Assembly (NCBI RefSeq): GCF_014805825.1
Contig: NZ_CP061941.1
Coordinates: 558,001-622,000 of the forward strand
Length of the DNA: 64,000 nucleotides
Direction: 5' to 3'
Source of the DNA: Marinomonas algicola
GTDB taxonomy: Bacteria > Pseudomonadota > Gammaproteobacteria > Pseudomonadales > Marinomonadaceae
Shown here in pieces: positions 1-9,599 of this stretch (the stretch's first letter is position 1; every line of letters begins with the position of its first letter). The notes below the pieces were generated by a model. It made no database searches. It saw only the letters and a program-made list of their open reading frames with translations, and was not told the origin of the DNA. The position numbers were made by a program, and so were the translations under genes.

Positions 1-3000
1 CGATGCCGGCGCCACCGTTAAGGATGTCGCTGCCGTGTCCGCCTATCAAGGTATCATTGCCTTCACCGCCGTTGAGTATGTCTTCGCCTGCGTCTGGCAT
101 TAAACCGCTTTCGGTTACATCAAGGGTTTGAGCCAGTTGTAAGTTACCGTTGTTATCGGCAATCAAGGCCGTCGATTTGCTGTTATCGACTAATTGCACT
201 AACCAGGATTCCAGTGTTGTGCCGCTATTCACCTGATTCACCGCATTGTTGATGTCTTGCTGGGTGACGTTATTGGCTCCCCACATGGCATTCAGTAGGC
301 CGCTGACTTGCGTTTGCACGTCGGTTTGATCGGTAAAACCTGACTTAGCTTGCCAAAAATCCAGTGCCAGAGCCGCTAATTGATCCACATTGTGTTGGCC
401 CGATGCAAAATCATTTAACTCGGCAAGGGTCGGCAATTGCCCAACGACCGCTGTATATAAGACCGCAATGGCTTTTAAACGCGCGACATCCGAGGCTAAG
501 AAGGCATAGTCTTGGTTGCCTTGTAATACGAAGTTACCCTGTTCAAAGTTAGCGACGTTTGCTTGAGAGGTATCAACCGCAAGCGCTTCGCCTTCGATGA
601 TGTACACAGGTCGAGTATACCAATCGCCGGTGAATGACGCCGATACCGCGCCTAAATCAGAGAAGTCAGCATCATCAGGTATGTAGGTGGTTTGTATTTT
701 GCCATCGGCTGTTAAGCTAAAGGTGAATTCTCCTTTGCTTTGTTGGCCGCCTTGCAGTACGTCATCACCGGTGCCGCCATTTAAGGTGTCGTTACCCGTG
801 CCACCAACGACGGTATCGTTGCCCGCGTCCCCGAATAAGACATCGTCACCGCCTTTGGAGCCGACAAGGTCATTGCCGTCACCAGCGTGCAGTTCATCGT
901 CTTCCGCACCGAGGATAATATCTTGGTTACCCGCGCCTGCGAAGACCACGTTATTACCCGCACCACCGCGGACTTGAATACCGCTGCCGACTATGACAGC
1001 AAATTCAATGTCGCTGAGATCCAATATGGTGCCAGGCGACAGTTGACGGGCATCAATGACGAGCGCTTCAGTATGGTCAGGGTTGGCGTTCCCTGTTACT
1101 TTTATGGATTTACCTCCCGATGTTTGGTTCACACCCAATTCAAAGGTTATTTCATTCACCCATATTTGATTACCACTTTCCGCAGAATTGTTTAAAAAAT
1201 CTTGTGCTGAGGCCATAAAGTTATCTTTATCAGATTCCTCACTGTTTGCTGCTGCAACATTGATTAGACTAACAAGGACTTTTTCAGTGTTTTTAACTTT
1301 TGCTGTTTCATTCGTTCGAGCTTTGATACCGATACCCGTAGGTAAACTCACGGTGGTGACCACCACATTGCCCGACTCATCCGAAAAGTGCAGAGGCACA
1401 TCGGCTAACGTTGTGGTCGAGTCCGTATCCGGACGGTCTTCGTTAACAGGGAAAATTGAGAGTATCTCAATGGCACTGCCGTCTTCATCTTCTTCTGTGG
1501 AAGAGCTAACAAATGCGCCATCAACAAGGACAGCATCCGCTGGCGGCGCGGCTGGTGTCGTTGGTGTTTCTGGTACAGGTGTTACACCAAACGAAAAGGT
1601 ATTCGGCGTTGTATCTATTGTATTTATTGAACCTGAGTCATCAATCACACTAAAGGTGAAAGCATCATTACCAAACGCGGTAGGCGCATACACTAAATTG
1701 CCTAAATCGGCGAGATTAATAATCTGTCCGTCGGTTACGGTGACGCCTGACAGTGTTAGTAGACCGCTGTCTAGCGACTGCACATCAATGCGTACACCAG
1801 ATAATCCGTCGTTTTCCTCATCGGTTAAGGTAAAGTCAGAGGCGGCAAAGGTATGCGCTTGTAAGCCAATAATAGAAACGGACTTATCAGTCCCTTCGGG
1901 TGCATCGTTGACGGCGATAATATCAATATTCACCGTTTGATTGGCCGCTAAGCCGTCGATACCATCGGAGGCGCTGACGGTAATGGCTGCCGCATTACCA
2001 CCATTGACATTACTCTCTCCTGTGTATTGGATATTGCTGGCGGTATCCAAGTAGGTATTGATGTCAGCGGCTGAGCCTTCTAGGGTAATTTGAGTGCTGC
2101 TGATTAAGACCTCAGTAACACCACTGCCAATAGAGGCGCCGTCAGTAGGTGCCGAGAAGCTACCCGCTGAGAGGTCTAAAGTGACTGTGATGTTATCTCC
2201 TTCTAGATCGGCAAACTCAAAGAAAGAAAGATCCACATTTCCCGTCACGTCTTCTGTGACGGAAATGTCGCTTGGTGTTCCTGTGACCGTTGGTGCGTCA
2301 TTCACGGCTGAAACCTCAATGCTTCGAGTGTCTGAAGTTTGGTTTCCTGCTCCATCGGTTACATTAAAGGTCACCGTACGATCCAAGGTGCTTGGGTTAT
2401 CTGATGCACTGTGGTAGCGAATCGCCTGCAGCACATTTTGAATATCTGCCTCCGTTGCTGATGATAGGAATGCTAGCGTCCATACCGTGTTGCTGGTAAC
2501 GCTTGAGGTGGTTACTGTCCCTATATTGGTGGTATCTGAGCGCAAATCAGTACCGTTGATGTTAATGCCAGTTGTTGTTCCTGTTGCTAGGGACAGAGTA
2601 TCAGATGCTTCGGCGTTGGCAGAAATTTGTACGGTTAATACAGAAGAGCCTGAGCTTCCTGCTTCGGTTAATGTCATCACACTGTCAATCGCCGCTGCTA
2701 AATCATTCTCCGTATAAGCGAGTGAACCGCTCGTAATGGCCACCGTTGGATTCGTGGTGTCGATGGTGACGGTTAAGGCCGATGAGGCGACGCTGACATT
2801 GCCCGCGGCATCCGTGGCTTTGGTGGTTAAGGTGTGTGCACCGTCTGTTAAGGTACTGGATGTGATCGACCAATTGCCTGAACCATCGGCGGTTACCGAG
2901 CCTAATGAAGTGGTGCCATCCGTATCGTACAGGGTAACGCTAGCGCCTGCTTCCGCTGTTCCTGTCACCGTGGGTGTGGTGTCGCTGGTGATGTTGTCAC

Positions 3001-6000
3001 TGTTCGACGAGCCAGAATCGGAGGCGTCAGCAAGGTCTGCTACCGACGGCGCACTTGGCGCGGCGGTGTCGATGGTGACCGTTAATCCTGATGAGGCGAC
3101 TGAGGTATTGCCAGCGGCATCCGTGGCTTTGGTGGTTAAGGTGTGTGCACCGTCTGTTAAGGCACTGGATGTGATCGACCAATTGCCTGAACCATCAGCC
3201 GTCACCGAGCCCAATGAGGTGGTGCCATCCGTATCGTACAGGGTAACGCTAGCGCCTGCTTCCGCAGTTCCTGTCACCGTGGGTGTGGTGTCGCTCGTGA
3301 TGTTGTCACTGTTCGACGAGCCAGAATCGGAGACGTCTGCAAGATCCGCCACCGACGGCGCATTTGGTGCGGCCGTGTCGATGGTGACGGTTAAGGCCGA
3401 TGAGGCGACGCTGACATTGCCCGCGGCATCGGTGGCTTTGGTGGTTAAGGTGTGTGCACCGTCTGTTAAGGCACTGGATGTGATCGACCAATTGCCTGAA
3501 CCATCAGCCGTCACCGAGCCCAATGAGGACGTGCCGTCCGTATCGTACAGAGTGACGGTCGCATTGGCTTCCGCGGTTCCTGACACCGTAGGCGTGGTGG
3601 TGCTGGTGATGTTATCTGTATTTAATGAACCAGAATCGGAAGTCGAATCCAGATCCGCTACCGACGGCGCATTTGGTGCGGCGGTGTCGATGGTGACGGT
3701 TAAGGCCGATGAGGCGACGCTGACATTGCCCGCGGCATCCGTGGCTTTGGTGGTTAAGGTGTGTGCACCGTCTGTTAAGGTACTGGATGTGATCGACCAA
3801 TTGCCTGAACCATCGGCGGTTACCGAGCCTAATGAAGTGGTGCCATCCGTATCGTACAGGGTAACGCTAGCGCCTGCTTCCGCAGTTCCTGTCACCGTGG
3901 GTGTGGTGTCGCTCGTGATGTTGTCACTGTTCGACGAGCCAGAATCGGAGGCGTCTGCAAGATCCGCCACCGACGGCGCATTTGGTGCGGCCGTGTCGAT
4001 GGTGACGGTTAAGGCCGATGAGGCGACGCTGACATTGCCAGCGGCATCCGTGGCTTTGGTGGTTAAGGTGTGTGCACCGTCTGTTAAGGCACTGGATGTG
4101 ATCGACCAATTGCCTGAACCATCAGCCGTCACCGAGCCCAATGAGGACGTGCCGTCCGTATCGTACAGAGTGACGGTCGCATTGGCTTCCGCGGTTCCTG
4201 ACACCGTAGGCGTGGTGGTGCTGGTGATGTTATCTGTATTTAATGAACCAGAATCGGAAGTCGAATCCAGATCCGCTACCGACGGCGCATTTGGTGCGGC
4301 CGTGTCGATGGTGACGGTTAAGGCCGATGAGGCGACGCTGACATTGCCCGCGGCATCGGTGGCTTTGGTGGTTAGGGTGTGTGCACCGTCTGTTAAGGCA
4401 CTGGATGTGATCGACCAATTGCCTGAACCATCAGCCGTCACCGAGCTCAATGAGGTCGTGCCGTCCGTATCGTACAGGGTAACACTAGCGCCTGCTTCCG
4501 CTGTTCCTGTCACCGTGGGTGTGGTGTCGCTGGTGATGTTGTCACTGTTCGACGAGCCAGAATCGGAGGCGTCAGCAAGGTCTGCTACCGACGGCGCATT
4601 TGGTGCGGCCGTGTCGATGGTGACGGTTAAGGCCGATGAGGCGACGCTGACATTGCCCGCGGCGTCCGTGGCTTTGGTGGTTAAGGTGTGGTTACCCTCC
4701 GTTAATGTACTGGATGTGATTGACCAATTGCCTGAACCGTCGGCGGTAACTGAGCCCAATGAGGTGACGCCGTTGGTATCGTACAGAGTGACGCTGGCGC
4801 CTGCTTCGGCGGTGCCTGTCAGTGTGGGCGTAGTGGTGCTGGTGATGTTGTCACTATTCGACGAGCCAGAATCGGAAGCATCAGCAAGATCGGCTACCGA
4901 TGGCGCACTTGGCGCGGCGGTGTCGATGGTGACCGTTAACCCTGATGAAGCGACTGAGGTATTGCCCGCGGCGTCCGTGGCTTTGGTGGTTAAGGTGTGG
5001 TTACCCTCCGTTAATGTACTGGATGTGATTGACCAATTGCCTGAACCGTCGGCGGTAACTGAGCCCAATGAGGTGACGCCGTTGGTATCGAACAGGGTGA
5101 CGGTGGCATTGGCTTCCGTGGTACCTGTTAGCGTGGCTGTGGTGTCGTTGGTGATGTTGTCACTATTTGACGTGCCAGAATCGGAGGCGTCAGCAAGATC
5201 GGCTACCGATGGCGCACTTGGTGCCGCGGTGTCGATGGTGACCGTTAATCCTGATGAAGCGACTGAGGTATTACCCGCGGCGTCCGTGGCTTTGGTGGTT
5301 AAGGTGTGGTCACCCTCCGTTAATGTACTGGATGTGATTGACCAATTGCCTGAACCGTCGGCCGTAACCGAGCCTAATGTAGTAGAGCCATCATCGTACA
5401 GGGTGACGGTGGCATTGGCTTCCGCGGTACCTGTTAGCGTGGGTGTGGTGTCGTTGGTGATGTTATCTGTATCTGATGAGCCAGAATCTGAGCTACTCGA
5501 CAAGTCAATGGTTGGGGCTGATATCAGATTGTCCAGTGTAAAGTCGGCGTTATTCGTGCCAGTTGGCGTCGTTGCGGTCAGGGCGTTAGGCGTGCTGGCC
5601 GTGTCGGTAATGTCTTGCCCCCCGGCAAAGCTAAGAGTGACATTACCATTATAAGAAACAAGGTCGCCGCCAGAAACCGTGACATCATAAGCATTTCCAC
5701 CTGCTGACGTCACATTGGTTACCGTGCCCGTTGTACCGGATACGGCAAAATCGGCACTGTCAATGTTTGTAACGGCTTCGCTGAACGTCACTCGCCACAC
5801 TAAACTGTCCGCATTGGTGATTTCATTACTTGGCGTTTGGCGATCTATACTGACCACAGTAGGCGCGATATTATCGATTACTTGCATCGTAAAGCTGGCC
5901 GCCGCCGATGTACCACCATCCCCATCGTTTACTGTCACGGAGAAAGAACGATCCCCTGGGGTAGGCGCACTGTATTGTAAATAGGCTAAAATACCCTGAT

Positions 6001-7933
6001 GCCCTATACTATTTTTTGATGCGGCCCCTGTATTATTAAAGTCGATACGTAGATCAGTACTGCCTTGGCCCGTTTGGCTGGCATGGACTGTACCCATGTC
6101 GACGAAAGCGCCACTATCAGAATACCAAACGGTATCTCCTCCAGAGGGTGTATCGTTAGCACTCTCCTCTGCAGAGCCGAATTTTAAAGTTGTATCATCT
6201 AAATCGCTTAAAAAAGACCCATTCTCTGTACCTGAGGTCTGTTCAATCAACAGGTAGCCGCCATTAAAATCATCACTGTCTACATCGAGTACAGCAACCA
6301 AATCGCCTTGTACATCAATATATTCAGAAACATTAATTGGTGTGTTAGGCGAGCCATCGCTAAGATTACTAATGACTGGGATGTCATTAACGGCCGCAAC
6401 AGAAACGGTTTGAGTGCTGGCGGCACTGTCAGTCGTGCCGTCGTTGACGGTAAAACTAATAGTCCGATCATTTGTCGTGGGGGCTTCTGACGTATTATGA
6501 TAAGTGACCGAACGTAAAGCGGCTTGCCACTGGGCCGGTGTTGCCGTTGTGCCAGCCGAGGTCAGCGTTAAGATGCCTGTGCCACTGGCGTAACTGGCGG
6601 CAATATTCCCCATGCTTGAACCGTCGTTAGTAAAGGCCAAAACATCGGCATCCGTCTGAAAATTATTGGTGATGGAGACTGTTGCGGAGGCTAAATTATT
6701 TCCATCTGAATCGGTTACGGTTAGGCTAGTGTCAACCGCTAACGCCGCCGCGTTTTCGACATACGCGGTCGTGGTACCGGCCACCGTAATCACTGGTGCG
6801 GCATTGCCAGCAACCGCCGCACTGATAACGATGTCATCGAAAGCTATCGAGCCTACTTCTCCACTGTTGACGCCACCAGAGATTGATACTCTGAACTCAT
6901 CAATGTTCTCCCAATCAGAATCAAAGGTAATGACTTTGTTACCACTGGTTTCGGTCCCTAGGTTGTTATCATTTGTATTATGGCTTGTTGTGGCAGCAGA
7001 GAGCTTTACGCCATCTCGATAACCTTCGATAACAATAATTTCACTGTTTAAAGTATAATTACCAATTACGAATTGATCTAGCTGAAACTCTTCTCCGTCG
7101 TTACTCACAAAGCTTACAGACTCAAACTTAGTCTCGTTATACTGAGTGTTCTGAACGTAAAACAGAATAGTGGCATCGGCGGTCGGGGGCGATGATACAG
7201 CATGTCGAGCTTCAGTTTGATTAGATACATATATATAGCCCCCATTCCCACCAGTGGTATCCATAGAGACATCAAATCCTATGCCATCAACATTGGTAAT
7301 GCTCGGGTCATGTGATATGAATCCATTGTTAGTTACTGTCTCTGAGTTCGTAAAAGCGATGGTTCCTACCGCTGGGCCTAGGGTGTGTAAAAAGGTACTG
7401 TTGAGTCCGTTGAATGGTTGTTCTGTGTATTGATCTATTTTTCCATACGCAAACTCTAGATTCCAGTCTCCGCCTTTGTGTGTGTCGCCCGTTAAATCGT
7501 CTGAGGCCGCAATGTCCGCCGCAGTAATGGCGGACAGTTCTTCTAAAAATGTTTTCCCTAGCGCGCCTTCAGCAAGGTTACAAGCGTATAACAGTAAATC
7601 GCCATTTTCAGACAAGACGGATTTTAGGCTGTTCAGCGCTTGGGCGTGTTCCTCTAAGGTATCTATTGTCAACGAATCACCGGCTAAGTGTAATTCTCCT
7701 GCCTGACCGTGGGAAAGAATGGACAAGGACTCAAGGTCTTTGAGTCCATTTAATGAGGCAGCCAACCCTTCAAAGCCGGCATTTGGCTCTAAGAAAATGA
7801 TGTGGGCGGTAGAATCAATGCCATTAAGCAGGTCTTGATAACCTGCTACAGACGTATCCACTACTACAGCATGTCTTACTAGGGATGTGGTTGATGATAA
7901 TGTGTTTGGTTGGGTGTGCTGCGTAGTGTCCAT
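1..7933 (-). CDS. Giant RTX/Ig-repeat adhesin with DUF4347 head (3' end outside window)
   Basis: A single open frame of about 2644 codons runs from an ATG at 7933, with AAGGA six bases upstream, off the left edge, so the C-terminus is missing. Residues ~20-165 match DUF4347, with the hallmark ILSHGQAGELHL, LLYACNLAEG and a GGDW end. A laminin/cadherin-like stalk follows to ~residue 800, then nine near-identical Ig-like units (~800-1725), then more cadherin-like modules. Ca-binding RTX nonapeptides (GGxGNDxL type) lie at about 740-1000 and again at 1-100, with a DUF4214-like helical segment between them. Proteins built this way are secreted through type I ABC exporters and act as cell-surface adhesins in biofilm or host attachment. 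No signal peptide is seen, as expected for that route. No exporter genes lie in the window. Function as an adhesin is inferred; the architecture is directly visible. Confidence 0.9.
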   Translation of the reverse strand, partial: MDTTQHTQPNTLSSTTSLVRHAVVVDTSVAGYQDLLNGIDSTAHIIFLEPNAGFEGLAASLNGLKDLESLSILSHGQAGELHLAGDSLTIDTLEEHAQALNSLKSVLSENGDLLLYACNLAEGALGKTFLEELSAITAADIAASDDLTGDTHKGGDWNLEFAYGKIDQYTEQPFNGLNSTFLHTLGPAVGTIAFTNSETVTNNGFISHDPSITNVDGIGFDVSMDTTGGNGGYIYVSNQTEARHAVSSPPTADATILFYVQNTQYNETKFESVSFVSNDGEEFQLDQFVIGNYTLNSEIIVIEGYRDGVKLSAATTSHNTNDNNLGTETSGNKVITFDSDWENIDEFRVSISGGVNSGEVGSIAFDDIVISAAVAGNAAPVITVAGTTTAYVENAAALAVDTSLTVTDSDGNNLASATVSITNNFQTDADVLAFTNDGSSMGNIAASYASGTGILTLTSAGTTATPAQWQAALRSVTYHNTSEAPTTNDRTISFTVNDGTTDSAASTQTVSVAAVNDIPVISNLSDGSPNTPINVSEYIDVQGDLVAVLDVDSDDFNGGYLLIEQTSGTENGSFLSDLDDTTLKFGSAEESANDTPSGGDTVWYSDSGAFVDMGTVHASQTGQGSTDLRIDFNNTGAASKNSIGHQGILAYLQYSAPTPGDRSFSVTVNDGDGGTSAAASFTMQVIDNIAPTVVSIDRQTPSNEITNADSLVWRVTFSEAVTNIDSADFAVSGTTGTVTNVTSAGGNAYDVTVSGGDLVSYNGNVTLSFAGGQDITDTASTPNALTATTPTGTNNADFTLDNLISAPTIDLSSSSDSGSSDTDNITNDTTPTLTGTAEANATVTLYDDGSTTLGSVTADGSGNWSITSSTLTEGDHTLTTKATDAAGNTSVASSGLTVTIDTAAPSAPSVADLADASDSGTSNSDNITNDTTATLTGTTEANATVTLFDTNGVTSLGSVTADGSGNWSITSSTLTEGNHTLTTKATDAAGNTSVASSGLTVTIDTAAPSAPSVADLADASDSGSSNSDNITSTTTPTLTGTAEAGASVTLYDTNGVTSLGSVTADGSGNWSITSSTLTEGNHTLTTKATDAAGNVSVASSALTVTIDTAAPNAPSVADLADASDSGSSNSDNITSDTTPTVTGTAEAGASVTLYDTDGTTSLSSVTADGSGNWSITSSALTDGAHTLTTKATDAAGNVSVASSALTVTIDTAAPNAPSVADLDSTSDSGSLNTDNITSTTTPTVSGTAEANATVTLYDTDGTSSLGSVTADGSGNWSITSSALTDGAHTLTTKATDAAGNVSVASSALTVTIDTAAPNAPSVADLADASDSGSSNSDNITSDTTPTVTGTAEAGASVTLYDTDGTTSLGSVTADGSGNWSITSSTLTDGAHTLTTKATDAAGNVSVASSALTVTIDTAAPNAPSVADLDSTSDSGSLNTDNITSTTTPTVSGTAEANATVTLYDTDGTSSLGSVTADGSGNWSITSSALTDGAHTLTTKATDAAGNVSVASSALTVTIDTAAPNAPSVADLADVSDSGSSNSDNITSDTTPTVTGTAEAGASVTLYDTDGTTSLGSVTADGSGNWSITSSALTDGAHTLTTKATDAAGNTSVASSGLTVTIDTAAPSAPSVADLADASDSGSSNSDNITSDTTPTVTGTAEAGASVTLYDTDGTTSLGSVTADGSGNWSITSSTLTDGAHTLTTKATDAAGNVSVASSALTVTIDTTNPTVAITSGSLAYTENDLAAAIDSVMTLTEAGSSGSSVLTVQISANAEASDTLSLATGTTTGININGTDLRSDTTNIGTVTTSSVTSNTVWTLAFLSSATEADIQNVLQAIRYHSASDNPSTLDRTVTFNVTDGAGNQTSDTRSIEVSAVNDAPTVTGTPSDISVTEDVTGNVDLSFFEFADLEGDNITVTLDLSAGSFSAPTDGASIGSGVTEVLISSTQITLEGSAADINTYLDTASNIQYTGESNVNGGNAAAITVSASDGIDGLAANQTVNIDIIAVNDAPEGTDKSVSIIGLQAHTFAASDFTLTDEENDGLSGVRIDVQSLDSGLLTLSGVTVTDGQIINLADLGNLVYAPTAFGNDAFTFSVIDDSGSINTIDTTPNTFSFGVTPVPETPTTPAAPPADAVLVDGAFVSSSTEEDEDGSAIEILSIFPVNEDRPDTDSTTTLADVPLHFSDESGNVVVTTVSLPTGIGIKARTNETAKVKNTEKVLVSLINVAAANSEESDKDNFMASAQDFLNNSAESGNQIWVNEITFELGVNQTSGGKSIKVTGNANPDHTEALVIDARQLSPGTILDLSDIEFAVIVGSGIQVRGGAGNNVVFAGAGNQDIILGAEDDELHAGDGNDLVGSKGGDDVLFGDAGNDTVVGGTGNDTLNGGTGDDVLQGGQQSKGEFTFSLTADGKIQTTYIPDDADFSDLGAVSASFTGDWYTRPVYIIEGEALAVDTSQANVANFEQGNFVLQGNQDYAFLASDVARLKAIAVLYTAVVGQLPTLAELNDFASGQHNVDQLAALALDFWQAKSGFTDQTDVQTQVSGLLNAMWGANNVTQQDINNAVNQVNSGTTLESWLVQLVDNSKSTALIADNNGNLQLAQTLDVTESGLMPDAGEDILNGGEGNDTLIGGHGSDILNGGAGI
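2757..5530 (-). repeat. Nine tandem 309-bp Ig-like coding repeats
   Basis: Units recur every 309 bp (103 codons), with matching landmarks near 2757, 3066, 3375, 3684, 3993, 4302, 4611, 4920 and 5229. Each encodes an Ig-like module with GSVTADGSGNWSI and TTKATDAAGN motifs and a linker that starts APSAPSVADLADA. Units in the middle are almost identical in DNA, and two alternating subtypes can be told apart by the linker and strand sequences. This pattern suggests recent unequal crossing-over or gene conversion and probably variable copy number between strains. Confidence 0.92.
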
Positions 7934-8203
7934 AAACAGTCCTTTTGTGTTAAATTTTTTTTGAAATACTTATCTAAAATCTGGTGTTAAAATCTGTACT
8001 GAACTTTAACTCTTATTATTAAATAATTGTAGCTGTATTTTTTAAAAAATGAGGGTGAAGTGCTCATAATAGGTTCGATTTTTTAATTTTTCTTTTGTGT
8101 AATTCCGTGTAATTGAATATTTTATTTATTTTGTTTATATAAAGGTGGTAGTAGTTATTATAATTTTTTTATGACTAAAATTTTAGACAAAAATGGAGAA
8201 AGT
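7934..8203. promoter_or_regulatory. AT-rich divergent intergenic region
   Basis: This 270-bp AT-rich gap separates the minus-strand adhesin from the plus-strand collar genes, so it must hold two divergent promoters. I see the adhesin ribosome-binding site (AAGGA) and the collar one (GGAGAA just before 8204), but no convincing -35/-10 pair or operator. An upstream in-frame ATG at 8171 lacks a ribosome-binding site. Confidence 0.5.
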
Positions 8204-8824
8204 ATGGACGTATTTATTGGTTCTATTCAGGTTTTTGGTTTTAATTTTAATCCACGCAGTTGGGCACTGTGTAACGGACAAATTGAAAGCATTCAGAGTA
8301 ATACCGCGTTATTTTCTTTACTTGGGACCTCTTATGGTGGTGACGGTCGCACAACGTATGCTTTACCTGATCTTAGAGGGCGGTCCGCCGTCGGCATGGG
8401 GCAAGGACCAGGCCTTTCACACTATTTTATAGGAGAGTCTGCTGGAAATGAAAAAATGTCTTTGACGTCGGCAGAGATGCCTTCACATACACACTACCCT
8501 ATTTATTCTGGCGGAACCGCTAGTGGTGCGGTCGTGAATGTAGCGAAAGTGCAAGGTGGGCACCAGATGCCTTCAGCAGGCGATTATATTGGAATGCCAG
8601 GTAATAGTTTTGGCACTGCACCAGAAGGGAACTTATATGTGGACTCCGCCGCGGCCGGTAACGCTGGCATTGTGCCGATAGGTGGTGTGATAGGTGGGGG
8701 GTTTGACAATAGTGCGTTGACTATTGAGCCAACCGGAGGAAATGAGTCTTTTTCTATTGTGCAGCCATTCTTAGTGAATAATGATTCTATTGCGCTTTTT
8801 GGGATTTATCCTAGTCGTAACTAA
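8204..8824 (+). CDS. Tail-collar domain protein, MdpB (microcystin-dependent protein) type, copy 1
   Basis: A 206-residue protein starting MDVFIGSIQVFGFNF, the usual N-terminus of this family; GGAGAA precedes the ATG at 8204, so this start is preferred over the in-frame ATG at 8171. The phage tail-collar motif is clear: WALCNGQ (about residue 22), then LFSLLGTSYGGDGRTTYALP and DLRGRSAVGMG. The second half is Gly/Ser/Asn-rich and ends in a receptor-type tip fold, PFLVNNDSIALFGIYPSRN. Bacterial chromosomal members of this family are phage-tail-fibre-like proteins of unclear role, often in tandem pairs or triplets without other phage genes, as here. The paralogue follows 61 bp downstream. Function is unknown; a surface or secreted fibre tip is an inference. 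Confidence 0.88.
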   Translation: MDVFIGSIQVFGFNFNPRSWALCNGQIESIQSNTALFSLLGTSYGGDGRTTYALPDLRGRSAVGMGQGPGLSHYFIGESAGNEKMSLTSAEMPSHTHYPIYSGGTASGAVVNVAKVQGGHQMPSAGDYIGMPGNSFGTAPEGNLYVDSAAAGNAGIVPIGGVIGGGFDNSALTIEPTGGNESFSIVQPFLVNNDSIALFGIYPSRN

Positions 8825-8885
8825 TCATTGTTTTCTCTTTTTTCTTTCGTTTTTAAAGATTATCGTATTTTTAAGGGGTTATTTT

Positions 8886-9506
8886 ATGGATGCTTTTCTA
8901 GGTAGCATTAATACTTTCGGATTTAATTTTGCGCCAAGGGGCTGGGCGCTTTGTCAGGGTCAGTTATTAGCGATTTCTCAAAACTCGGCTTTGTTCTCTT
9001 TGCTTGGTACCACTTATGGTGGCGATGGCCGTACCTCGTTTGGTTTGCCTGATCTTAGAGGGCGAGCGTCTGTTGGTATGGGGCATGGACCTGGCCTTTC
9101 AAATTATTCATGGGGAGAGAGGGGAGGGAGTGAAACCAGAACCTTAACGAGTCTAAATTTACCCTCACATACACATAATCATACTTATTCTGGCGGCACA
9201 GGTTCTGGTGCAGCCGTGAATGTGGCGAAAGTGCAAGGTGGGCACCAGACGCCTTCCGCAGGTGATTATATTGGCATGCCGGGTAATAGTTTTGGTACTG
9301 CACCTGAGGGCAATTTGTATGTGGACGACGCGGCCGCGACGGCGGCCGGTACAGTGTCGATTGGTGGGGTGATTGGCGGAGGGTTTAACAGTCACGAATT
9401 AATGATTGCTAATACTGGCGGTGGTCAATACTTTCCTATTTTGCAACCATTTTTGGCCATAAACTACTCTATTGCTATGCAGGGGATTTTTCCTAGCCGT
9501 AATTAA
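8886..9506 (+). CDS. Tail-collar domain protein, MdpB type, copy 2
   Basis: Also 206 residues, starting MDAFLGSINTFGFNF with AAGGGG upstream of the ATG at 8886; longer in-frame upstream starts run into the previous gene and are not supported. It has the same collar motif (WALCQGQ, SLLGTTYGGDGRT, LPDLRGRASVGMG). The core from VNVAKVQGGHQ through GNLYVD is almost identical to copy 1 in protein and DNA, while the flanks diverge, which points to duplication with later gene conversion or strong constraint on this segment. It probably shares a transcript with copy 1 and ends at a hairpin terminator. The role is unknown. Confidence 0.88.
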   Translation: MDAFLGSINTFGFNFAPRGWALCQGQLLAISQNSALFSLLGTTYGGDGRTSFGLPDLRGRASVGMGHGPGLSNYSWGERGGSETRTLTSLNLPSHTHNHTYSGGTGSGAAVNVAKVQGGHQTPSAGDYIGMPGNSFGTAPEGNLYVDDAAATAAGTVSIGGVIGGGFNSHELMIANTGGGQYFPILQPFLAINYSIAMQGIFPSRN

Positions 9507-9562
9507 CCTTTGTCTAATGTGATGTGTAAATAAGTCACTGTAGTGGTTAAAGGCGTTCTCAG

Positions 9563-9598
9563 AATACGGCTCTCTGGATTAGAGGCCGTATTTTTTTA
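9563..9598 (+). terminator. Rho-independent terminator after collar genes
   Basis: Stem AATACGGC / GCCGTATT, extended by CTCT/AGAG pairing across a short loop, is followed by a T-run. It sits between the convergent collar gene (ends 9506) and formyltransferase gene (ends 9600) and may act in both directions. Confidence 0.8.
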
Positions 9599-9599
9599 A

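Noticed and set aside
2757..5530. CRISPR-like or satellite repeat array
   Set aside because: The period is 309 bp, units are in-frame protein modules and no spacers exist.
2736..5654. A plus-strand 972-codon open frame full of Val/Ser repeats
   Set aside because: It is the antisense of the Ig-repeat array. The minus strand holds a continuous frame with recognisable DUF4347, Ig and RTX motifs, and the plus-strand protein has no start context or domains.
8204..9506. Prophage remnant
   Set aside because: Only collar-domain genes are present; no integrase, capsid, terminase, lysis or att repeats. The MdpB subfamily is chromosomal.
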